The notes below the pieces were generated by a model that made no database searches, had not been told where the DNA came from, and saw only the letters and a list, made by a program, of their open reading frames with translations. Shown here one piece after another: positions 38,076-48,871 of a DNA stretch of 64,000 nucleotides (positions within the stretch are counted from its first letter, which is position 1; the number at the start of each line of letters is the position of its first letter). Source of the DNA: Psychrobacter fozii (GTDB lineage Bacteria > Pseudomonadota > Gammaproteobacteria > Pseudomonadales > Moraxellaceae). Made by a program: the position numbers and the translations under genes. The stretch lies in contig NZ_QJSU01000002.1 in the NCBI RefSeq assembly GCF_003217155.1, positions 1-64,000 on the forward strand, given 5' to 3'.

Positions 38076-39496
38076 GATTAACACTTTCAGAGCAGATTGC
38101 TCAACGTAGCCAAGGCAAAGCGCCAAGCCAGCTTAATGAGCAGCGCATTCCAATTTATGGTGATAAAGCTACAGCGACTAGCGAAACCAAGCCGCTAACA
38201 TGGCGTCTAGCACATCATGATGCAGTGCTTGATTTGGCCACCTACGAATCTCTAAAAGGTTTCACTGGTTTAAAGCAAGCTTTGAGTCAATCTCCTAAAG
38301 AAGTCGGGAATATGATCAAAGCTGCCAACGTCAGAGGCCGCGGCGGTGCAGGTTTTAATGCTGGCTTGAAGTGGACATTTATGTCACCGCCAGATGGCTT
38401 ACCGCGTTATCTCATCTGTAATGCTGATGAGATGGAGCCGGGCACGTTTAAAGACCGTCTATTGATGGAGCGTCTACCGTTTCAGTTAATTGAAGGTATG
38501 TTGATTACCGCGCATGCGATTGGCGCAACTGATGGTTATATCTTTATCCGCGGTGAGTATATCTTGGCCGCTGAACGTTTGGTCGCTGCCATTGAAGAAT
38601 GCTTGGCCAACAATCTAATGGGCGCTAACATTTTAGGCTCAGACTTTAGTTTTAATCTGCATGTTCATACGGGTGCTGGACGCTATATCTGCGGTGAAGA
38701 AACCGCATTGATTAATTGTCTAGAAGGTCGCCGTGCTAACCCACGTACCAAACCGCCTTTCCCGCAAATTTCTGGTGCATGGGGTCGTCCAACGGTTGTT
38801 AACAACGTTGAGACTTTGTGCAATATGCCAGCCATCTTAAATCATGGCGTCGAATGGTATCAGTCGTTATCTACTATTAAAGGTAAGAGTCAGACACCAG
38901 GTACTAAACTATTTGGTTGTTCAGGTTTGGTCAATGACCCAGGTCTGTGGGAATTACCATTTGGTTATACGGCACGCGAAATCATTGAAGATTTAGCGGG
39001 TGGTATGATCGAGGGCAAAACCCTCAAAGCTTGGCTACCGGGCGGTGCTTCTACTGACTTTTTAACCACTGAGCATTTAGATGTGGTGGTGGATTTCGAC
39101 ACCATTCAAAAAGCAGGTAGCCGTATGGGTACTGGGCTGATTATGGTGGTGGATGAATCACAAGATATGGTGCCACTCGTTCGCAATCTCGAAATTTTCT
39201 TTCAACGCGAATCATGCGGTTGGTGTACACCGTGCCGTGATGGTCTACCGTGGGGTGTCAAGCTGCTTACCGCTATCAACGATGGCGAAGGGCAAGTAGG
39301 CGATGTGGAAAAACTAGAAGGCCTCACGCGTGACTTATGGATTGGTAAAACATTCTGTGCGCATGCGCCAGGCGCGATGGAGCCACTAATGAGTGCGATT
39401 AAATATTTCCGTCCAGAGTTTGATCAAAAAATCACTCAGGCGGTTGGTGTAGATATCATTGATGCTGCAGCCAATCAACAGCCAGTAGTGAAATAA
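38072..39496 (+). CDS. nuoF: NADH-quinone oxidoreductase subunit F
   Basis: NuoF binds NADH and FMN and cluster N3. Visible are the [13 protein letters not shown] glycine loop for the nucleotide, the FMN site [27 protein letters not shown], and the [4Fe-4S] ligands [12 protein letters not shown] plus a later Cys in [10 protein letters not shown]. The 474-aa length includes about 30 extra N-terminal residues compared with E. coli. Four-base overlap with nuoE; 10 bp to nuoG. Confidence 0.97.
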   Translation: MRLTLSEQIAQRSQGKAPSQLNEQRIPIYGDKATATSETKPLTWRLAHHDAVLDLATYESLKGFTGLKQALSQSPKEVGNMIKAANVRGRGGAGFNAGLKWTFMSPPDGLPRYLICNADEMEPGTFKDRLLMERLPFQLIEGMLITAHAIGATDGYIFIRGEYILAAERLVAAIEECLANNLMGANILGSDFSFNLHVHTGAGRYICGEETALINCLEGRRANPRTKPPFPQISGAWGRPTVVNNVETLCNMPAILNHGVEWYQSLSTIKGKSQTPGTKLFGCSGLVNDPGLWELPFGYTAREIIEDLAGGMIEGKTLKAWLPGGASTDFLTTEHLDVVVDFDTIQKAGSRMGTGLIMVVDESQDMVPLVRNLEIFFQRESCGWCTPCRDGLPWGVKLLTAINDGEGQVGDVEKLEGLTRDLWIGKTFCAHAPGAMEPLMSAIKYFRPEFDQKITQAVGVDIIDAAANQQPVVK

Positions 39497-39506
39497 GGAG
39501 AGCGGC

Positions 39507-42500
39507 ATGGCAGTCATACATATTGATGGAACCACTGTCGAAGTAGATAGCGCGGATAACTTGCTACAAGCTTGTCTATCCCTCGGCATTGATGTGCCGT
39601 ATTTTTGTTATCATCCAGCCCTTGGCTCAGTAGGCTCGTGCCGTCAGTGCGCGGTCAAGCAATTCCAAAACAAAGAAGATATGGAAGCAGGTCGCGGTCG
39701 TCTCGTGATGTCATGTATGGTCGCTCCTGGCGATGACATGTACATCTCGGTCACTGACGATGAAGCCAAAGCATTTCGCAAGTCGATGGTTGAGTTACTC
39801 ATGACCAACCATCCACATGACTGTCCAACCTGTGAAGAGGGTGGACATTGCCATCTGCAAGACATGACATATATGTCAGGTCATAGCCGTCGCCGTTATC
39901 GCTTTACCAAGCGCACGCATCACAATCAAGAGCTTGGTCCATTCATCGCACATGAGATGAACCGTTGTATCGCTTGCTATCGCTGTGTACGTTTTTATAA
40001 AGACTACGCAGGCGGTGAAGACTTGGGTGTTTATGGCTCAAACAACCGCGTCTATTTTGGTCGTGATAAAGATGGTCAGTTTGAAAGCGAATTCTCAGGC
40101 AACTTAACGGAAGTATGCCCAACCGGTGTATTTACTGACAAAACACATTCTGAACGTTATAACCGTAAATGGGACATGCAGTATGCGCCAAGCATCTGTC
40201 ATGGCTGTTCGGCTGGCTGCAATATCTCACCAGGTGAGCGTTATGGTGAATTACGCCGTATCGAAAACCGCTATAACGGTGAAGTAAACCGCTATTTCTT
40301 ATGTGACCGTGGTCGCTTCGGTTATGGCTATGTCAATCGTGAAGATCGTCCAACGCAAGCGCTTGAACGTATCAATGATAAGCATGTCAAAATCAATATT
40401 GACTACGCACTCGATGAAACCATTAAGCGTATCAAAGATAAAAAAGTCATCGGTATTGGCTCACCACGTGCCAGTCTAGAGACCAACTTTGCGCTAAAAA
40501 ATCTCGTTGGCTTTGATAACTTCTCAACAGGTTTGAACCATCAGCAGCAAGCACTGGTTAATAAATGCATCGAAGTATTAAGTACTGATGGCATTTATAA
40601 CCCAAGTATGACGGATATTGAAAGCCATGATGCGGTACTGGTGTTGGGTGAAGATATCACGCAAACCTCATCACGTGTCGCATTGTCAGTACGCCAAGCC
40701 GCAAAAAATGAAGGCCTGAAAATGGCAGCGGCGTTGCAAACACAGCCTTGGCTTGCAGAACCGGTTAAGCGTATTGCTCAAGATGCGTTAAGCCCAGTCT
40801 ATGTCATCGACGTGATGCAGACTAAGCTAGAAGACATCAGTAAAGTGAGTGTGGTGGCGACACCTGAAGACATCACTAAACTTGGCTTTAAAGTCGCTGA
40901 TGAGATTGCTAACTTTGCTGATGATTTATCAGAAATATTAGATCCACAAGCGGCTGAACAAAATGTTGACGCTGATGCTAATGTTGATGGCATGCAAGTG
41001 TTGGCTCAGCAAATCGCTTATGACTTGATTCAAGCGGACAAGCCACTGGTTATTTCGGGTAGTAGTTTGTCGTCTACCGCATTGATAGAAGCAGCGGCGC
41101 AGATTACCCAAGCATTGACGCAAAAACGCTCGGCTATTAGAGCCACTGAGCAGCAGCAAGTTGAAGCGCATAACGCCAAAGTAAAAGCAGCCCAAGCAAA
41201 AGCAGCTAATGACCAGCCTGAAGAAGATCAAGATTTATCTGCCAAGCCAAACAAACCTGAAACGGGCGTGAATACAGAAGCGCAAGATGATGTAGAACGC
41301 GCACCTGCCGAACCGCTCGAATTAAAAGAAGTAAACAATAAATATCAGGCACAAGCAGGTATCTACTTAACGGTTACCGATGCCAATAGCATGGGTGTTT
41401 GCATGCTCGGCGGACAGTCAGTTGAAGAGTTGTTAGCGACTGATTTCGATGTGGTTATTGTTGCTGAAAACCAACTGACTGATGCCATCGATGCCAATAA
41501 ATTAACGCAATTATTATCTGATAAGACGGTCATTGCACTGGATCATCAGCTACTTGATTGGCATAAGGATGTCGATATCGTATTGCCAGCGGCTAGTTTT
41601 GCAGAAGCAGACGGCACATTGATATCTGCTGAAGGCCGTGCACAGCGTTTCTTCCAAGTCTATGACAACGAATACTACCATCCGATGAGTAGTATCAAAG
41701 AAGGCTGGCGCTGGTTGCATGCAGTGCATAGCAGCATCGAGGGCCGTGATGTCGATTGGACGCAGTTAGATGATGTGATCAATGCGTTGATTGCCACCCA
41801 TCCTAAGCTTGTTGGGATTAAAGGCGCTGCACCTGATGCTGCTTACCGTATGACTGGTCTGAAAATTGCTCGTCAGCCACGCCGCTATTCAGGTCGTACC
41901 GCCATGCGTGCCCCGATATCAGTTCATGAGCCGATGCAACCAAAAGATTTAGATACCGGTTTAACTTTCTCAATGGAAGGCTATAGCGGTAAAGAAACGC
42001 CAAGCTCGATGATTCCTTTTGCTAATGCGGCAGGCTGGAACTCACCGCAAGCGTGGAACAAATACCAAGACAAAGTCGGCGGTCATCTCAAAAATGGTGA
42101 TCCAGGCGTACGCTTATTTGATCAGCTAGCACGTTTAGAGACACGCCAATATGTTGCGCCGGAAGCGATGTCTGCGACGACGACTGATATGCAGCAAGGC
42201 CAAGCGAAGCTAGTGCCTATCTATAATATCTATGCCAGTTCAATGATGGCTTCTCGTAGTCCAATCGTCGCTGAGCAACTGCCTGTTGCCGCATGGCGTA
42301 TCGGTATGGATGATGCTAAGGACTGGAATATTGCTGCTGGTGATTACTTGGCGATTGAGATTGATAAGCAACAAATCACTTTGCCAGTACAGATTGTTGG
42401 TTACTTAGCGGAAGGTTGTATCGGTTACCCAGTTGGGCAGGTGAGTATCATTCACCCATCGATGCCAGCGTCGGTACGTAAAGTCGATGCACCAGTGACG

Positions 42501-42590
42501 ATGATGGGCAGTATGGCTAACGATAGTACTTTGATAAATAATGATGCTGCGCACGTAAATGCAGCGCCGATCACCACACAGGAGGTGTAA
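39507..42590 (+). CDS. nuoG: NADH-quinone oxidoreductase subunit G, enlarged
   Basis: The 1027-aa iron-sulphur subunit has an N-terminal ferredoxin domain ([16 protein letters not shown]...MSC), the His-Cys3 cluster ([11 protein letters not shown]), CIACYRC...CPTG for N4, and the extra N7 cluster (CHGCSAGC...LCD). The long molybdopterin-oxidoreductase-like remainder follows. It is about 120 residues longer than E. coli NuoG. Much of the excess is a charged, Ala/Lys/Gln/Glu-rich insert at about residues 550-615 (nt 41160-41345). Start has GGAGAG close upstream. Confidence 0.96.
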   Translation: MAVIHIDGTTVEVDSADNLLQACLSLGIDVPYFCYHPALGSVGSCRQCAVKQFQNKEDMEAGRGRLVMSCMVAPGDDMYISVTDDEAKAFRKSMVELLMTNHPHDCPTCEEGGHCHLQDMTYMSGHSRRRYRFTKRTHHNQELGPFIAHEMNRCIACYRCVRFYKDYAGGEDLGVYGSNNRVYFGRDKDGQFESEFSGNLTEVCPTGVFTDKTHSERYNRKWDMQYAPSICHGCSAGCNISPGERYGELRRIENRYNGEVNRYFLCDRGRFGYGYVNREDRPTQALERINDKHVKINIDYALDETIKRIKDKKVIGIGSPRASLETNFALKNLVGFDNFSTGLNHQQQALVNKCIEVLSTDGIYNPSMTDIESHDAVLVLGEDITQTSSRVALSVRQAAKNEGLKMAAALQTQPWLAEPVKRIAQDALSPVYVIDVMQTKLEDISKVSVVATPEDITKLGFKVADEIANFADDLSEILDPQAAEQNVDADANVDGMQVLAQQIAYDLIQADKPLVISGSSLSSTALIEAAAQITQALTQKRSAIRATEQQQVEAHNAKVKAAQAKAANDQPEEDQDLSAKPNKPETGVNTEAQDDVERAPAEPLELKEVNNKYQAQAGIYLTVTDANSMGVCMLGGQSVEELLATDFDVVIVAENQLTDAIDANKLTQLLSDKTVIALDHQLLDWHKDVDIVLPAASFAEADGTLISAEGRAQRFFQVYDNEYYHPMSSIKEGWRWLHAVHSSIEGRDVDWTQLDDVINALIATHPKLVGIKGAAPDAAYRMTGLKIARQPRRYSGRTAMRAPISVHEPMQPKDLDTGLTFSMEGYSGKETPSSMIPFANAAGWNSPQAWNKYQDKVGGHLKNGDPGVRLFDQLARLETRQYVAPEAMSATTTDMQQGQAKLVPIYNIYASSMMASRSPIVAEQLPVAAWRIGMDDAKDWNIAAGDYLAIEIDKQQITLPVQIVGYLAEGCIGYPVGQVSIIHPSMPASVRKVDAPVTMMGSMANDSTLINNDAAHVNAAPITTQEV

Positions 42591-42591
42591 T

Positions 42592-43635
42592 ATGCAAGTT
42601 ACCCGTATTATCCCTGATGTGCCAAGCTTTTTGACTGGTAGCCTGAGCTTTGATGCTTGGTCTATCTTATTTCTGGTTGGGCAGTCACTGGTTATCTTCT
42701 TAGTCGTGGTATTGGTTGCGGCGATGATGATTATCTATGAGCGCCGTATGTTGGCCTTATGGCAAGATCGTTATGGTCCAAACCGTGTGGGTCCATTTGG
42801 TTCGTTGCAGCTGGTCGCTGATATGCTCAAAATCTTCTTTAAAGAAGATTGGACACCGAAATTTACTGATAAGTTTATGTTTACATTGGCACCTGCGGTC
42901 GCGATGTTTACCGCACTGGCCTCATTTGCCATCATTCCTATCTCGCCAACGCTTGGCGTGGTTGATTGGGATATCGGTATTCTGTTCTTCTTTGCTATGG
43001 CAGGTATTGCTGTCTATGCAGTGATGTTCGGTGGTTGGGCTTCTGCCAACAAGTTCTCATTATTGGGCGGCCTACGTTCAGCGGCACAAACCATCAGTTA
43101 TGAAGTCTTTTTAGGCTTATCTTTGATGGGTGTGGTTGCACTGACAGGCTCATTTAACTTACGTGCTATTGTTGAAGCACAAGCAGACGGTTGGTATATC
43201 ATTCCGCAGTTTTTTGGCTTTTTGACTTTTGTGGTTGCTGGTGTTGCCGTTACGCATAGACATCCATTTGATCAACCAGAAGCAGAGCAAGAGCTGGCCG
43301 AAGGGTATCATGTTGAATATTCTGGCATGAAGTTTGGTATGTTCTTTATCGGAGAATATGTCAACGTTGTCTTGATTTCTGCATTGATGACTTGCTTGTT
43401 CTTTGGCGGTTGGCTTGCGCCTTTCAATTTAGATATTCCATTTATTCCACCAGCTTTTTGGTTCATGATTAAAACACTGTTTTTTATGACGATGTTTGTT
43501 TTGGCTCGTGGCTCACTTATGCGTCCGCGCTATGATCAGGTAATGAATTTTGGTTGGAAAGTCTGTCTGCCAGTAACACTGATTAATCTGTTGGTTACTG
43601 CTGCAGTCATTTTGATCTTTTCCCCAACGTTGTAA
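42592..43635 (+). CDS. nuoH: NADH-quinone oxidoreductase subunit H
   Basis: The 347-aa membrane subunit with about eight helices forms the entrance of the quinone channel. Conserved pieces are [20 protein letters not shown] near residue 46 and the acidic loop [25 protein letters not shown] seven bases before the ATG at 42592 fixes the start; an upstream reading frame to 42559 lies inside nuoG. Confidence 0.97.
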   Translation: MQVTRIIPDVPSFLTGSLSFDAWSILFLVGQSLVIFLVVVLVAAMMIIYERRMLALWQDRYGPNRVGPFGSLQLVADMLKIFFKEDWTPKFTDKFMFTLAPAVAMFTALASFAIIPISPTLGVVDWDIGILFFFAMAGIAVYAVMFGGWASANKFSLLGGLRSAAQTISYEVFLGLSLMGVVALTGSFNLRAIVEAQADGWYIIPQFFGFLTFVVAGVAVTHRHPFDQPEAEQELAEGYHVEYSGMKFGMFFIGEYVNVVLISALMTCLFFGGWLAPFNLDIPFIPPAFWFMIKTLFFMTMFVLARGSLMRPRYDQVMNFGWKVCLPVTLINLLVTAAVILIFSPTL

Positions 43636-43690
43636 TCATCACTAGCCATCATTGATGAACTAGGGTAAAGCTGATAAGGATAATAATCCC

Positions 43691-44239
43691 ATGTTTACTA
43701 CCATAAAAAAGACCGTCATTGGTATATTTACCATTGTTCGCAGTATGTGGATGGTCAATAGTCATGCGCTCAGGCCACGCGACACCATTCTTTATCCTGA
43801 AGAGCCCGTACCAGTACCGCCGCGTTTTCGTGGGCGCATTGTGTTGACGCGTGACCCTGATGGTGATGAGCGCTGTGTTGCTTGTAACTTATGTGCTGTG
43901 GCATGTCCCGTTGGCTGTATCTCATTACAGAAAGCTGAGCGTGAAGACGGCCGCTGGTATCCAGAGTTTTTTAGAATTAACTTTTCGCGCTGTATTTTTT
44001 GCGGATTGTGTGAAGAGGCGTGTCCAACGACAGCCATTCAAATGACACCTGACTTTGAGTTGGGTGAATATAAGCGCCAAGATTTGGTCTACGAAAAAGA
44101 GCATTTGCTTATTTCAGGACCAGGTAAATATCCCGATTATAACTATTATCGTGTGACGGGTATGGCGGTAGCGGACAAACCAAAAGGGGCGGCGCAAAAT
44201 GAAGCTGCACCTATTGATCTAAGGAGTTTGCTGCCATGA
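43691..44239 (+). CDS. nuoI: NADH-quinone oxidoreductase subunit I
   Basis: This 182-aa ferredoxin-like subunit carries clusters N6a and N6b. The two CxxCxxCxxxCP motifs are complete: Cys62, 65, 68, 72 and Cys101, 104, 107, 111. It relays electrons from NuoG to NuoB. The stop overlaps the nuoJ start (ATGATG), indicating coupled translation. A 55-bp gap with a GATAAGGA ribosome binding site precedes it. Confidence 0.97.
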   Translation: MFTTIKKTVIGIFTIVRSMWMVNSHALRPRDTILYPEEPVPVPPRFRGRIVLTRDPDGDERCVACNLCAVACPVGCISLQKAEREDGRWYPEFFRINFSRCIFCGLCEEACPTTAIQMTPDFELGEYKRQDLVYEKEHLLISGPGKYPDYNYYRVTGMAVADKPKGAAQNEAAPIDLRSLLP

Positions 44240-44955
44240 TGAACATTTTGAACCATCCTGAGTTGGCAGGGTTTTATTCGCTCGCAGCAGTGGCAGTATT
44301 TGCCAGTTTGCGCGTGGTGACCCAAGCCAATCCGGTGCATGCTATTTTGTCGATGATTGTGTCATTGTTAGCGATTGCTGGCATATTCTTTGTGCTCGGT
44401 GCACCATTTGCAGGGGCACTAGAAATCGTTGTTTACGCTGGTGCCATTATGGTGCTGTTTGTCTTTGTCATTATGATGCTGAACTTGGGCATGAGCAATG
44501 ATGAGCGTGAAGAGCGTTGGCTTGATGCGGGCACTTGGGCGATACCGACAGGGTTGACGATAATCATTGCCGTTGTGCTATATGCGATGATTGGTCTCAA
44601 TCATGACGAAGCAGCGATGATTGGCGGTACGACAATATCTGCCAAAGTAGTCGGCACGGTGTTATTTACCAAATATGTCATGCTGATAGAAGTGGCGGCA
44701 TTATTGTTGCTAGCTGCTCTGGTCGCTGCTTATCATCTAGGTAAAGAATCTATAGATGACGAAGTTGAGAGTAATGCTAGTCAAGCATTCAAACCAAGTG
44801 CGGGTAGTGTTAAACAGCATGAAAATAATGGCACTCATACACAGCATGATGCCGTAGAAATGGCTCAGCCTTACGAGTATAAAGATGTTGACCCGCTTGA
44901 TTATGTCAGTATGAACATAGGTGCGAACAAAGTCACGCGCAAGGAGTCAGACTAA
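44236..44955 (+). CDS. nuoJ: NADH-quinone oxidoreductase subunit J
   Basis: The 239-aa membrane subunit has five helices in the first ~175 residues, including the conserved [17 protein letters not shown] segment with its pi-bulge Tyr/Gly. A hydrophilic C-terminal tail (about 176-239, His/Glu/Asn-rich) makes it about 55 residues longer than E. coli NuoJ. It overlaps nuoI by four bases; its stop overlaps the nuoK start by one base. Confidence 0.96.
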   Translation: MMNILNHPELAGFYSLAAVAVFASLRVVTQANPVHAILSMIVSLLAIAGIFFVLGAPFAGALEIVVYAGAIMVLFVFVIMMLNLGMSNDEREERWLDAGTWAIPTGLTIIIAVVLYAMIGLNHDEAAMIGGTTISAKVVGTVLFTKYVMLIEVAALLLLAALVAAYHLGKESIDDEVESNASQAFKPSAGSVKQHENNGTHTQHDAVEMAQPYEYKDVDPLDYVSMNIGANKVTRKESD

Positions 44956-45362
44956 TGGTACTAGCAGCAAGCGTGGCACAAGACGTGTCAAACGTGCCGT
45001 TTGCCCACGAGGTAGCAGGCTTAATGCAGCCAGCTGTTGAGGTGCAACAGGTATTGGGTCTGATACCCATGAGCCATGGATTGATTTTGGCAGGTATTTT
45101 ATTTGCTATCGGTCTATGTGGTGTCATGGTACGTCGCAATTTTCTCTTTATGCTTATGAGCCTTGAGATCATGATGAACGCGGCAGCACTAGCATTTGTG
45201 GTGGCAGGTAGTCGCTGGGTCGATCCAGATGGACAGATTATGTTTATCTTTATTTTGACGTTAGCAGCAGCAGAGGCCGCCATTGGTTTGGCAATATTAT
45301 TGCGGTTTTATCATCAGCGTGGGCATTTAGATGTCGATAGCGCCAATGAGATGAAAGGATGA
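44955..45362 (+). CDS. nuoK: NADH-quinone oxidoreductase subunit K with N-terminal extension
   Basis: The 135-aa product contains a complete NuoK (about 97 residues from MSHGLILAG). The membrane glutamates essential for proton pumping are present in [13 protein letters not shown] and LAAAEAAIG. It is preceded by ~38 extra residues. The start at 44955 overlaps the nuoJ stop (TAATG) and has AAGGAG eight bases upstream, whereas the internal ATG has no such site. The extension is therefore probably real. Three core helices are intact. Confidence 0.94.
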   Translation: MVLAASVAQDVSNVPFAHEVAGLMQPAVEVQQVLGLIPMSHGLILAGILFAIGLCGVMVRRNFLFMLMSLEIMMNAAALAFVVAGSRWVDPDGQIMFIFILTLAAAEAAIGLAILLRFYHQRGHLDVDSANEMKG

Positions 45363-45366
45363 TGTC

Positions 45367-47241
45367 ATGAGTTTATTACCATTAACCTTTATATTCCCGC
45401 TCGTTGGCTTTTTGATTTTAGCCTTTATGCGCGACAAGCTAACAGAGCAGGTGGCAGCGATTGTCGGTGTGGGTAGCATGCTGTTATCAGCACTATGTAC
45501 GCTATTCGTTAGCTATACTTTTTTAACCAGTAACCCAGCAGGTACGGTAGTCGAGATTCCACTTTGGACATGGTTCCAAGTCGGTGATTTTGCGCCAAGC
45601 TTTGGTCTTAGTTTTGACGGCTTGGCTCTAACGATGACGGGTGTCATTACGGGTATTGGCTTTTTAATCCATCTGTTTGCCGCTTGGTACATGAAAGGCG
45701 ACACTGGATTTGCCCGTTTCTTTAGCTATATGAATTTGTTCGTTGCTAGCATGCTATTGCTAGTATTGGCAGATAACTTGTTCTTGCTATATCTCGGTTG
45801 GGAAGGCGTCGGTATTTGTTCTTACCTGTTGATTGGTTTTTATTACCATGACCGAGCCAATGGTATTGCGGCGATGAAAGCCTTTACCGTCACGCGTGTA
45901 GGTGATGTATTCCTAGCGTTTGGTTTGTTTTTATTATTTCGAGAATTCGGCACGCTTAATATCCAAGAGATTATTACGCGCGCGCCAGAAATATTCGATA
46001 TTAATAATCCAACGATGATGCTGACTACGATGATGTTGGTTGGCGGCGCGATGGGTAAATCAGCCCAGCTACCACTACATACGTGGCTTGCTGATGCTAT
46101 GGCTGGTCCAACACCTGTATCGGCATTGATTCACGCCGCGACGATGGTCACAGCAGGCGTTTATCTAATCGCCCGTCTACATCCATTGTTTGAGCTGACC
46201 CCTGGTATTTTATTGTATTGGGTCGGTGGTGTCGGTGCATTGACGCTTATCGTTGCAGGCTTCTGTGCACTGGCACAGACGGATATCAAACGTATTCTTG
46301 CTTATTCGACCATGAGTCAGATCGGTTATATGTTCCTAGCACTCGGTGTGGGCGCATGGCAAGGCGCTATCTTCCATCTGATGACGCATGCTTTCTTTAA
46401 AGCATTGCTGTTCTTATCATCAGGTGCGGTCATCCTTGCCGTACACCATGAGCAAGACATCTTCAAGATGGGCGGTCTACGCAAAAAGATACCATTGGTA
46501 TTTTGGTGCTATGTCGTCGGTGGTGGTGCACTTGCAGCCATACCTTGGGTCACCGTTGGCTTTTATTCTAAAGAAGCGATTCTTTGGGAGACTTATGCCA
46601 CAGGTCATCTAGTATTGTTCTATATGGGTGTGTTTGGCGCTTTCTTAACCGCGATTTATACGTTCCGTATGATTTGGATTATCTTCTTTGGTGAAGAAAA
46701 AACGCCTGCACACAAATTATCAGGTATGTCGTATTGGTTGCCTTTGACGGTATTGTTAGTATTATCTACCGCCGTTGGTGCATGGATTACACCGCCATTA
46801 GATGGTGTCTTACCAGAGAGTGTTGGTCACTTATTAGAAGTTGCGGGTCAAGCACATGCTAAGCATACTGCAGAGTATATTGCGATGGGTGCAATGGCGG
46901 CAGGTTTAATATTGGCAGCATTATTGTATGTCGTCGATAAAGGTAGAATGCTCACCAGCTTTAAGCGCTCACGTATTGGTGGGGCGCTATATCACTGGTG
47001 CTATCATGGCCTAGGTTTTGATGCGCTATATGATGTAATTTTTGTAAAACCCTTTTTATTCATCGGCCGCTTATTAAAAGCCGACCCTATTGATAAAACG
47101 TGGCTCATCCTACCTAAGCTGGCTTCAGCAGGTAACAAGGTGTTGTCTGCGACGCAAACAGGGTCACTTCGAGGTTATGCTGCAAGCTTTGGCTTGGGTA
47201 TGGCTGTATTGCTGGTGCTGGTAATGATGACGGTGGTATAA
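45367..47241 (+). CDS. nuoL: NADH-quinone oxidoreductase subunit L
   Basis: NuoL is the distal antiporter-like proton pump of complex I, 624 aa with about 14-16 helices and a lateral amphipathic helix at the end. Conserved parts are LYLGWEGVGICSYLLIGFYY (Glu of TM5), KSAQLPLHTWLADAMAGPTPVSALIHAATMV (split over two helices) and the TQTDIKRILAYSTMSQ-type loop (here AQTDIKRILAYS). Its start is four bases after the nuoK stop. Confidence 0.97.
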   Translation: MSLLPLTFIFPLVGFLILAFMRDKLTEQVAAIVGVGSMLLSALCTLFVSYTFLTSNPAGTVVEIPLWTWFQVGDFAPSFGLSFDGLALTMTGVITGIGFLIHLFAAWYMKGDTGFARFFSYMNLFVASMLLLVLADNLFLLYLGWEGVGICSYLLIGFYYHDRANGIAAMKAFTVTRVGDVFLAFGLFLLFREFGTLNIQEIITRAPEIFDINNPTMMLTTMMLVGGAMGKSAQLPLHTWLADAMAGPTPVSALIHAATMVTAGVYLIARLHPLFELTPGILLYWVGGVGALTLIVAGFCALAQTDIKRILAYSTMSQIGYMFLALGVGAWQGAIFHLMTHAFFKALLFLSSGAVILAVHHEQDIFKMGGLRKKIPLVFWCYVVGGGALAAIPWVTVGFYSKEAILWETYATGHLVLFYMGVFGAFLTAIYTFRMIWIIFFGEEKTPAHKLSGMSYWLPLTVLLVLSTAVGAWITPPLDGVLPESVGHLLEVAGQAHAKHTAEYIAMGAMAAGLILAALLYVVDKGRMLTSFKRSRIGGALYHWCYHGLGFDALYDVIFVKPFLFIGRLLKADPIDKTWLILPKLASAGNKVLSATQTGSLRGYAASFGLGMAVLLVLVMMTVV

Positions 47242-47242
47242 G

Positions 47243-48868
47243 ATGATTGAGTTACAACAAACGTGGATGCTACCAGCATTAATCGCAATTCCTTTTATTG
47301 CAGGATTGCTATGTTGGTTGGTCGAACGGTTTAATAAACGTCTACCGCGCTGGATTGCCTTAATCGGCATGACGCTGACCTTTGTATTGTCACTAGTATT
47401 GTGGCATTACGGTGACTTTAGCGGAATGAGTAAGCAAGTGATTGCCCCAAGTGCAAACGTGCCTTGGGTCGCTGAATTCAGTGTGCCATGGATACCGAGC
47501 TTTGGTATCAGCTTTCATTTAGCGTTAGATGGTTTGTCACTGATGATGGTGGCTTTGACAGGACTGCTCGGTATTGCAGCGGTTGCCTGTTCGTGGAATG
47601 AGATTCAACGCCGAGTTGGTTTCTTCCATCTGAACTTGTTATGGAGCTTAGGCGGCGTCATTGGTGTTTTCTTAGCTATTGATTTGTTCTTATTCTTCTT
47701 CTTTTGGGAGATGATGCTGGTTCCTATCTACTTCTTGATCGCGATTTGGGGTCATGATGTGGTTGGCAAAACCAAAGAGTATGCAGCAACCAAGTTCTTT
47801 ATTTATACCCAAGCTTCTGGGCTTATCATGCTCATTGGTATCTTGATGTTGGTCATTATTAGCTATGCCCAAAAAGGTGTGGTTAGCTTTAATTATAATG
47901 ACTTGCTTGGTACGTCGTTGGGTGGTTGGGAATATCCAATCATGCTGTGTTTCTTTATCGGTTTTGCGGTGAAATTGCCAATTATCCCTTTCCATGGTTG
48001 GTTGCCAGATGCGCATGCACAAGCACCAACGGCAGGCTCAGTGGATTTGGCGGGTGTACTGATTAAAACTGCGGCATATGGTCTGATTCGTTTTGTGTTG
48101 CCATTGTTTCCAGTAGCGTCACAAGAGTTTGCACCGATTGCCATTACTTTAGGTACGATTGGTATCTTCTACGGTGCATGGTTAGCCTTTATGCAGACCG
48201 ATATGAAGCGTCTGCTGGCTTATACCAGTATCTCGCACATGGGTTTTGTAGTATTGGCAATCTATGCTGGTACATTACTCAGCTTGCAAGGTCTGATGAT
48301 TCAGATGTTGGCACACGGTCTGAGTTCAGCGGCATTGTTCATTATGGCAGGTCAGTTATATGAGCGCCTGCACACACGTGATTTGACCTTGATGGGCGGT
48401 ATGTGGGGACAGTTCCGTTACTATGCGCCGATATTGATGTTCTTCTGTGCAGCGTTACTGGGTATTCCAGGTACAGGTAACTTCATTGGCGAGTTCATGA
48501 TTTTATTTGGCTCATTTGCTCAATACCCTGTGTTTGTCGTCTTTGCGACATTCAGTTTGGTACTAGCAGGTCTTTACTCGCTTATTCTGATTCATCGCGC
48601 ATTATTTGGTAAAAACAACATCGAAGCAGTCGCAATTCAAGAAACCAAATCACATGGTTTGCCACCGCGCAAACTCAAAGATTTGGGCAAACGTGAGTTG
48701 TCATTACTACTGATGTTAGCTGCCGGACTGGTCTGGTTGGGTCTATATCCACAGCCTTTCCTTGATACATCGAGTCACGCGATGCAGTGGATTAACAATG
48801 CATATACCTATAGTCAAGTAACACAAGTAGATGCATCGCACCTGCTTGATGCAATGGAGGCACGTTAA
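47243..48868 (+). CDS. nuoM: NADH-quinone oxidoreductase subunit M
   Basis: The 541-aa antiporter-like membrane subunit shows the pump glutamate in FFFFWEMMLVPIYFLIAIWG, the lysine helix FAVKLPIIPFHGWLPDAHAQ and MQTDMKRLLAYTSISHMGF. It lies one base after nuoL and three bases before nuoN. The C-terminal end is slightly longer than in E. coli. Confidence 0.97.
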   Translation: MIELQQTWMLPALIAIPFIAGLLCWLVERFNKRLPRWIALIGMTLTFVLSLVLWHYGDFSGMSKQVIAPSANVPWVAEFSVPWIPSFGISFHLALDGLSLMMVALTGLLGIAAVACSWNEIQRRVGFFHLNLLWSLGGVIGVFLAIDLFLFFFFWEMMLVPIYFLIAIWGHDVVGKTKEYAATKFFIYTQASGLIMLIGILMLVIISYAQKGVVSFNYNDLLGTSLGGWEYPIMLCFFIGFAVKLPIIPFHGWLPDAHAQAPTAGSVDLAGVLIKTAAYGLIRFVLPLFPVASQEFAPIAITLGTIGIFYGAWLAFMQTDMKRLLAYTSISHMGFVVLAIYAGTLLSLQGLMIQMLAHGLSSAALFIMAGQLYERLHTRDLTLMGGMWGQFRYYAPILMFFCAALLGIPGTGNFIGEFMILFGSFAQYPVFVVFATFSLVLAGLYSLILIHRALFGKNNIEAVAIQETKSHGLPPRKLKDLGKRELSLLLMLAAGLVWLGLYPQPFLDTSSHAMQWINNAYTYSQVTQVDASHLLDAMEAR

Positions 48869-48871
48869 GTC

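Noticed and set aside
47690-48022. 110-codon open frame antisense to nuoM
   Set aside because: Fully inside nuoM, whose product is conserved over this stretch; no independent support.
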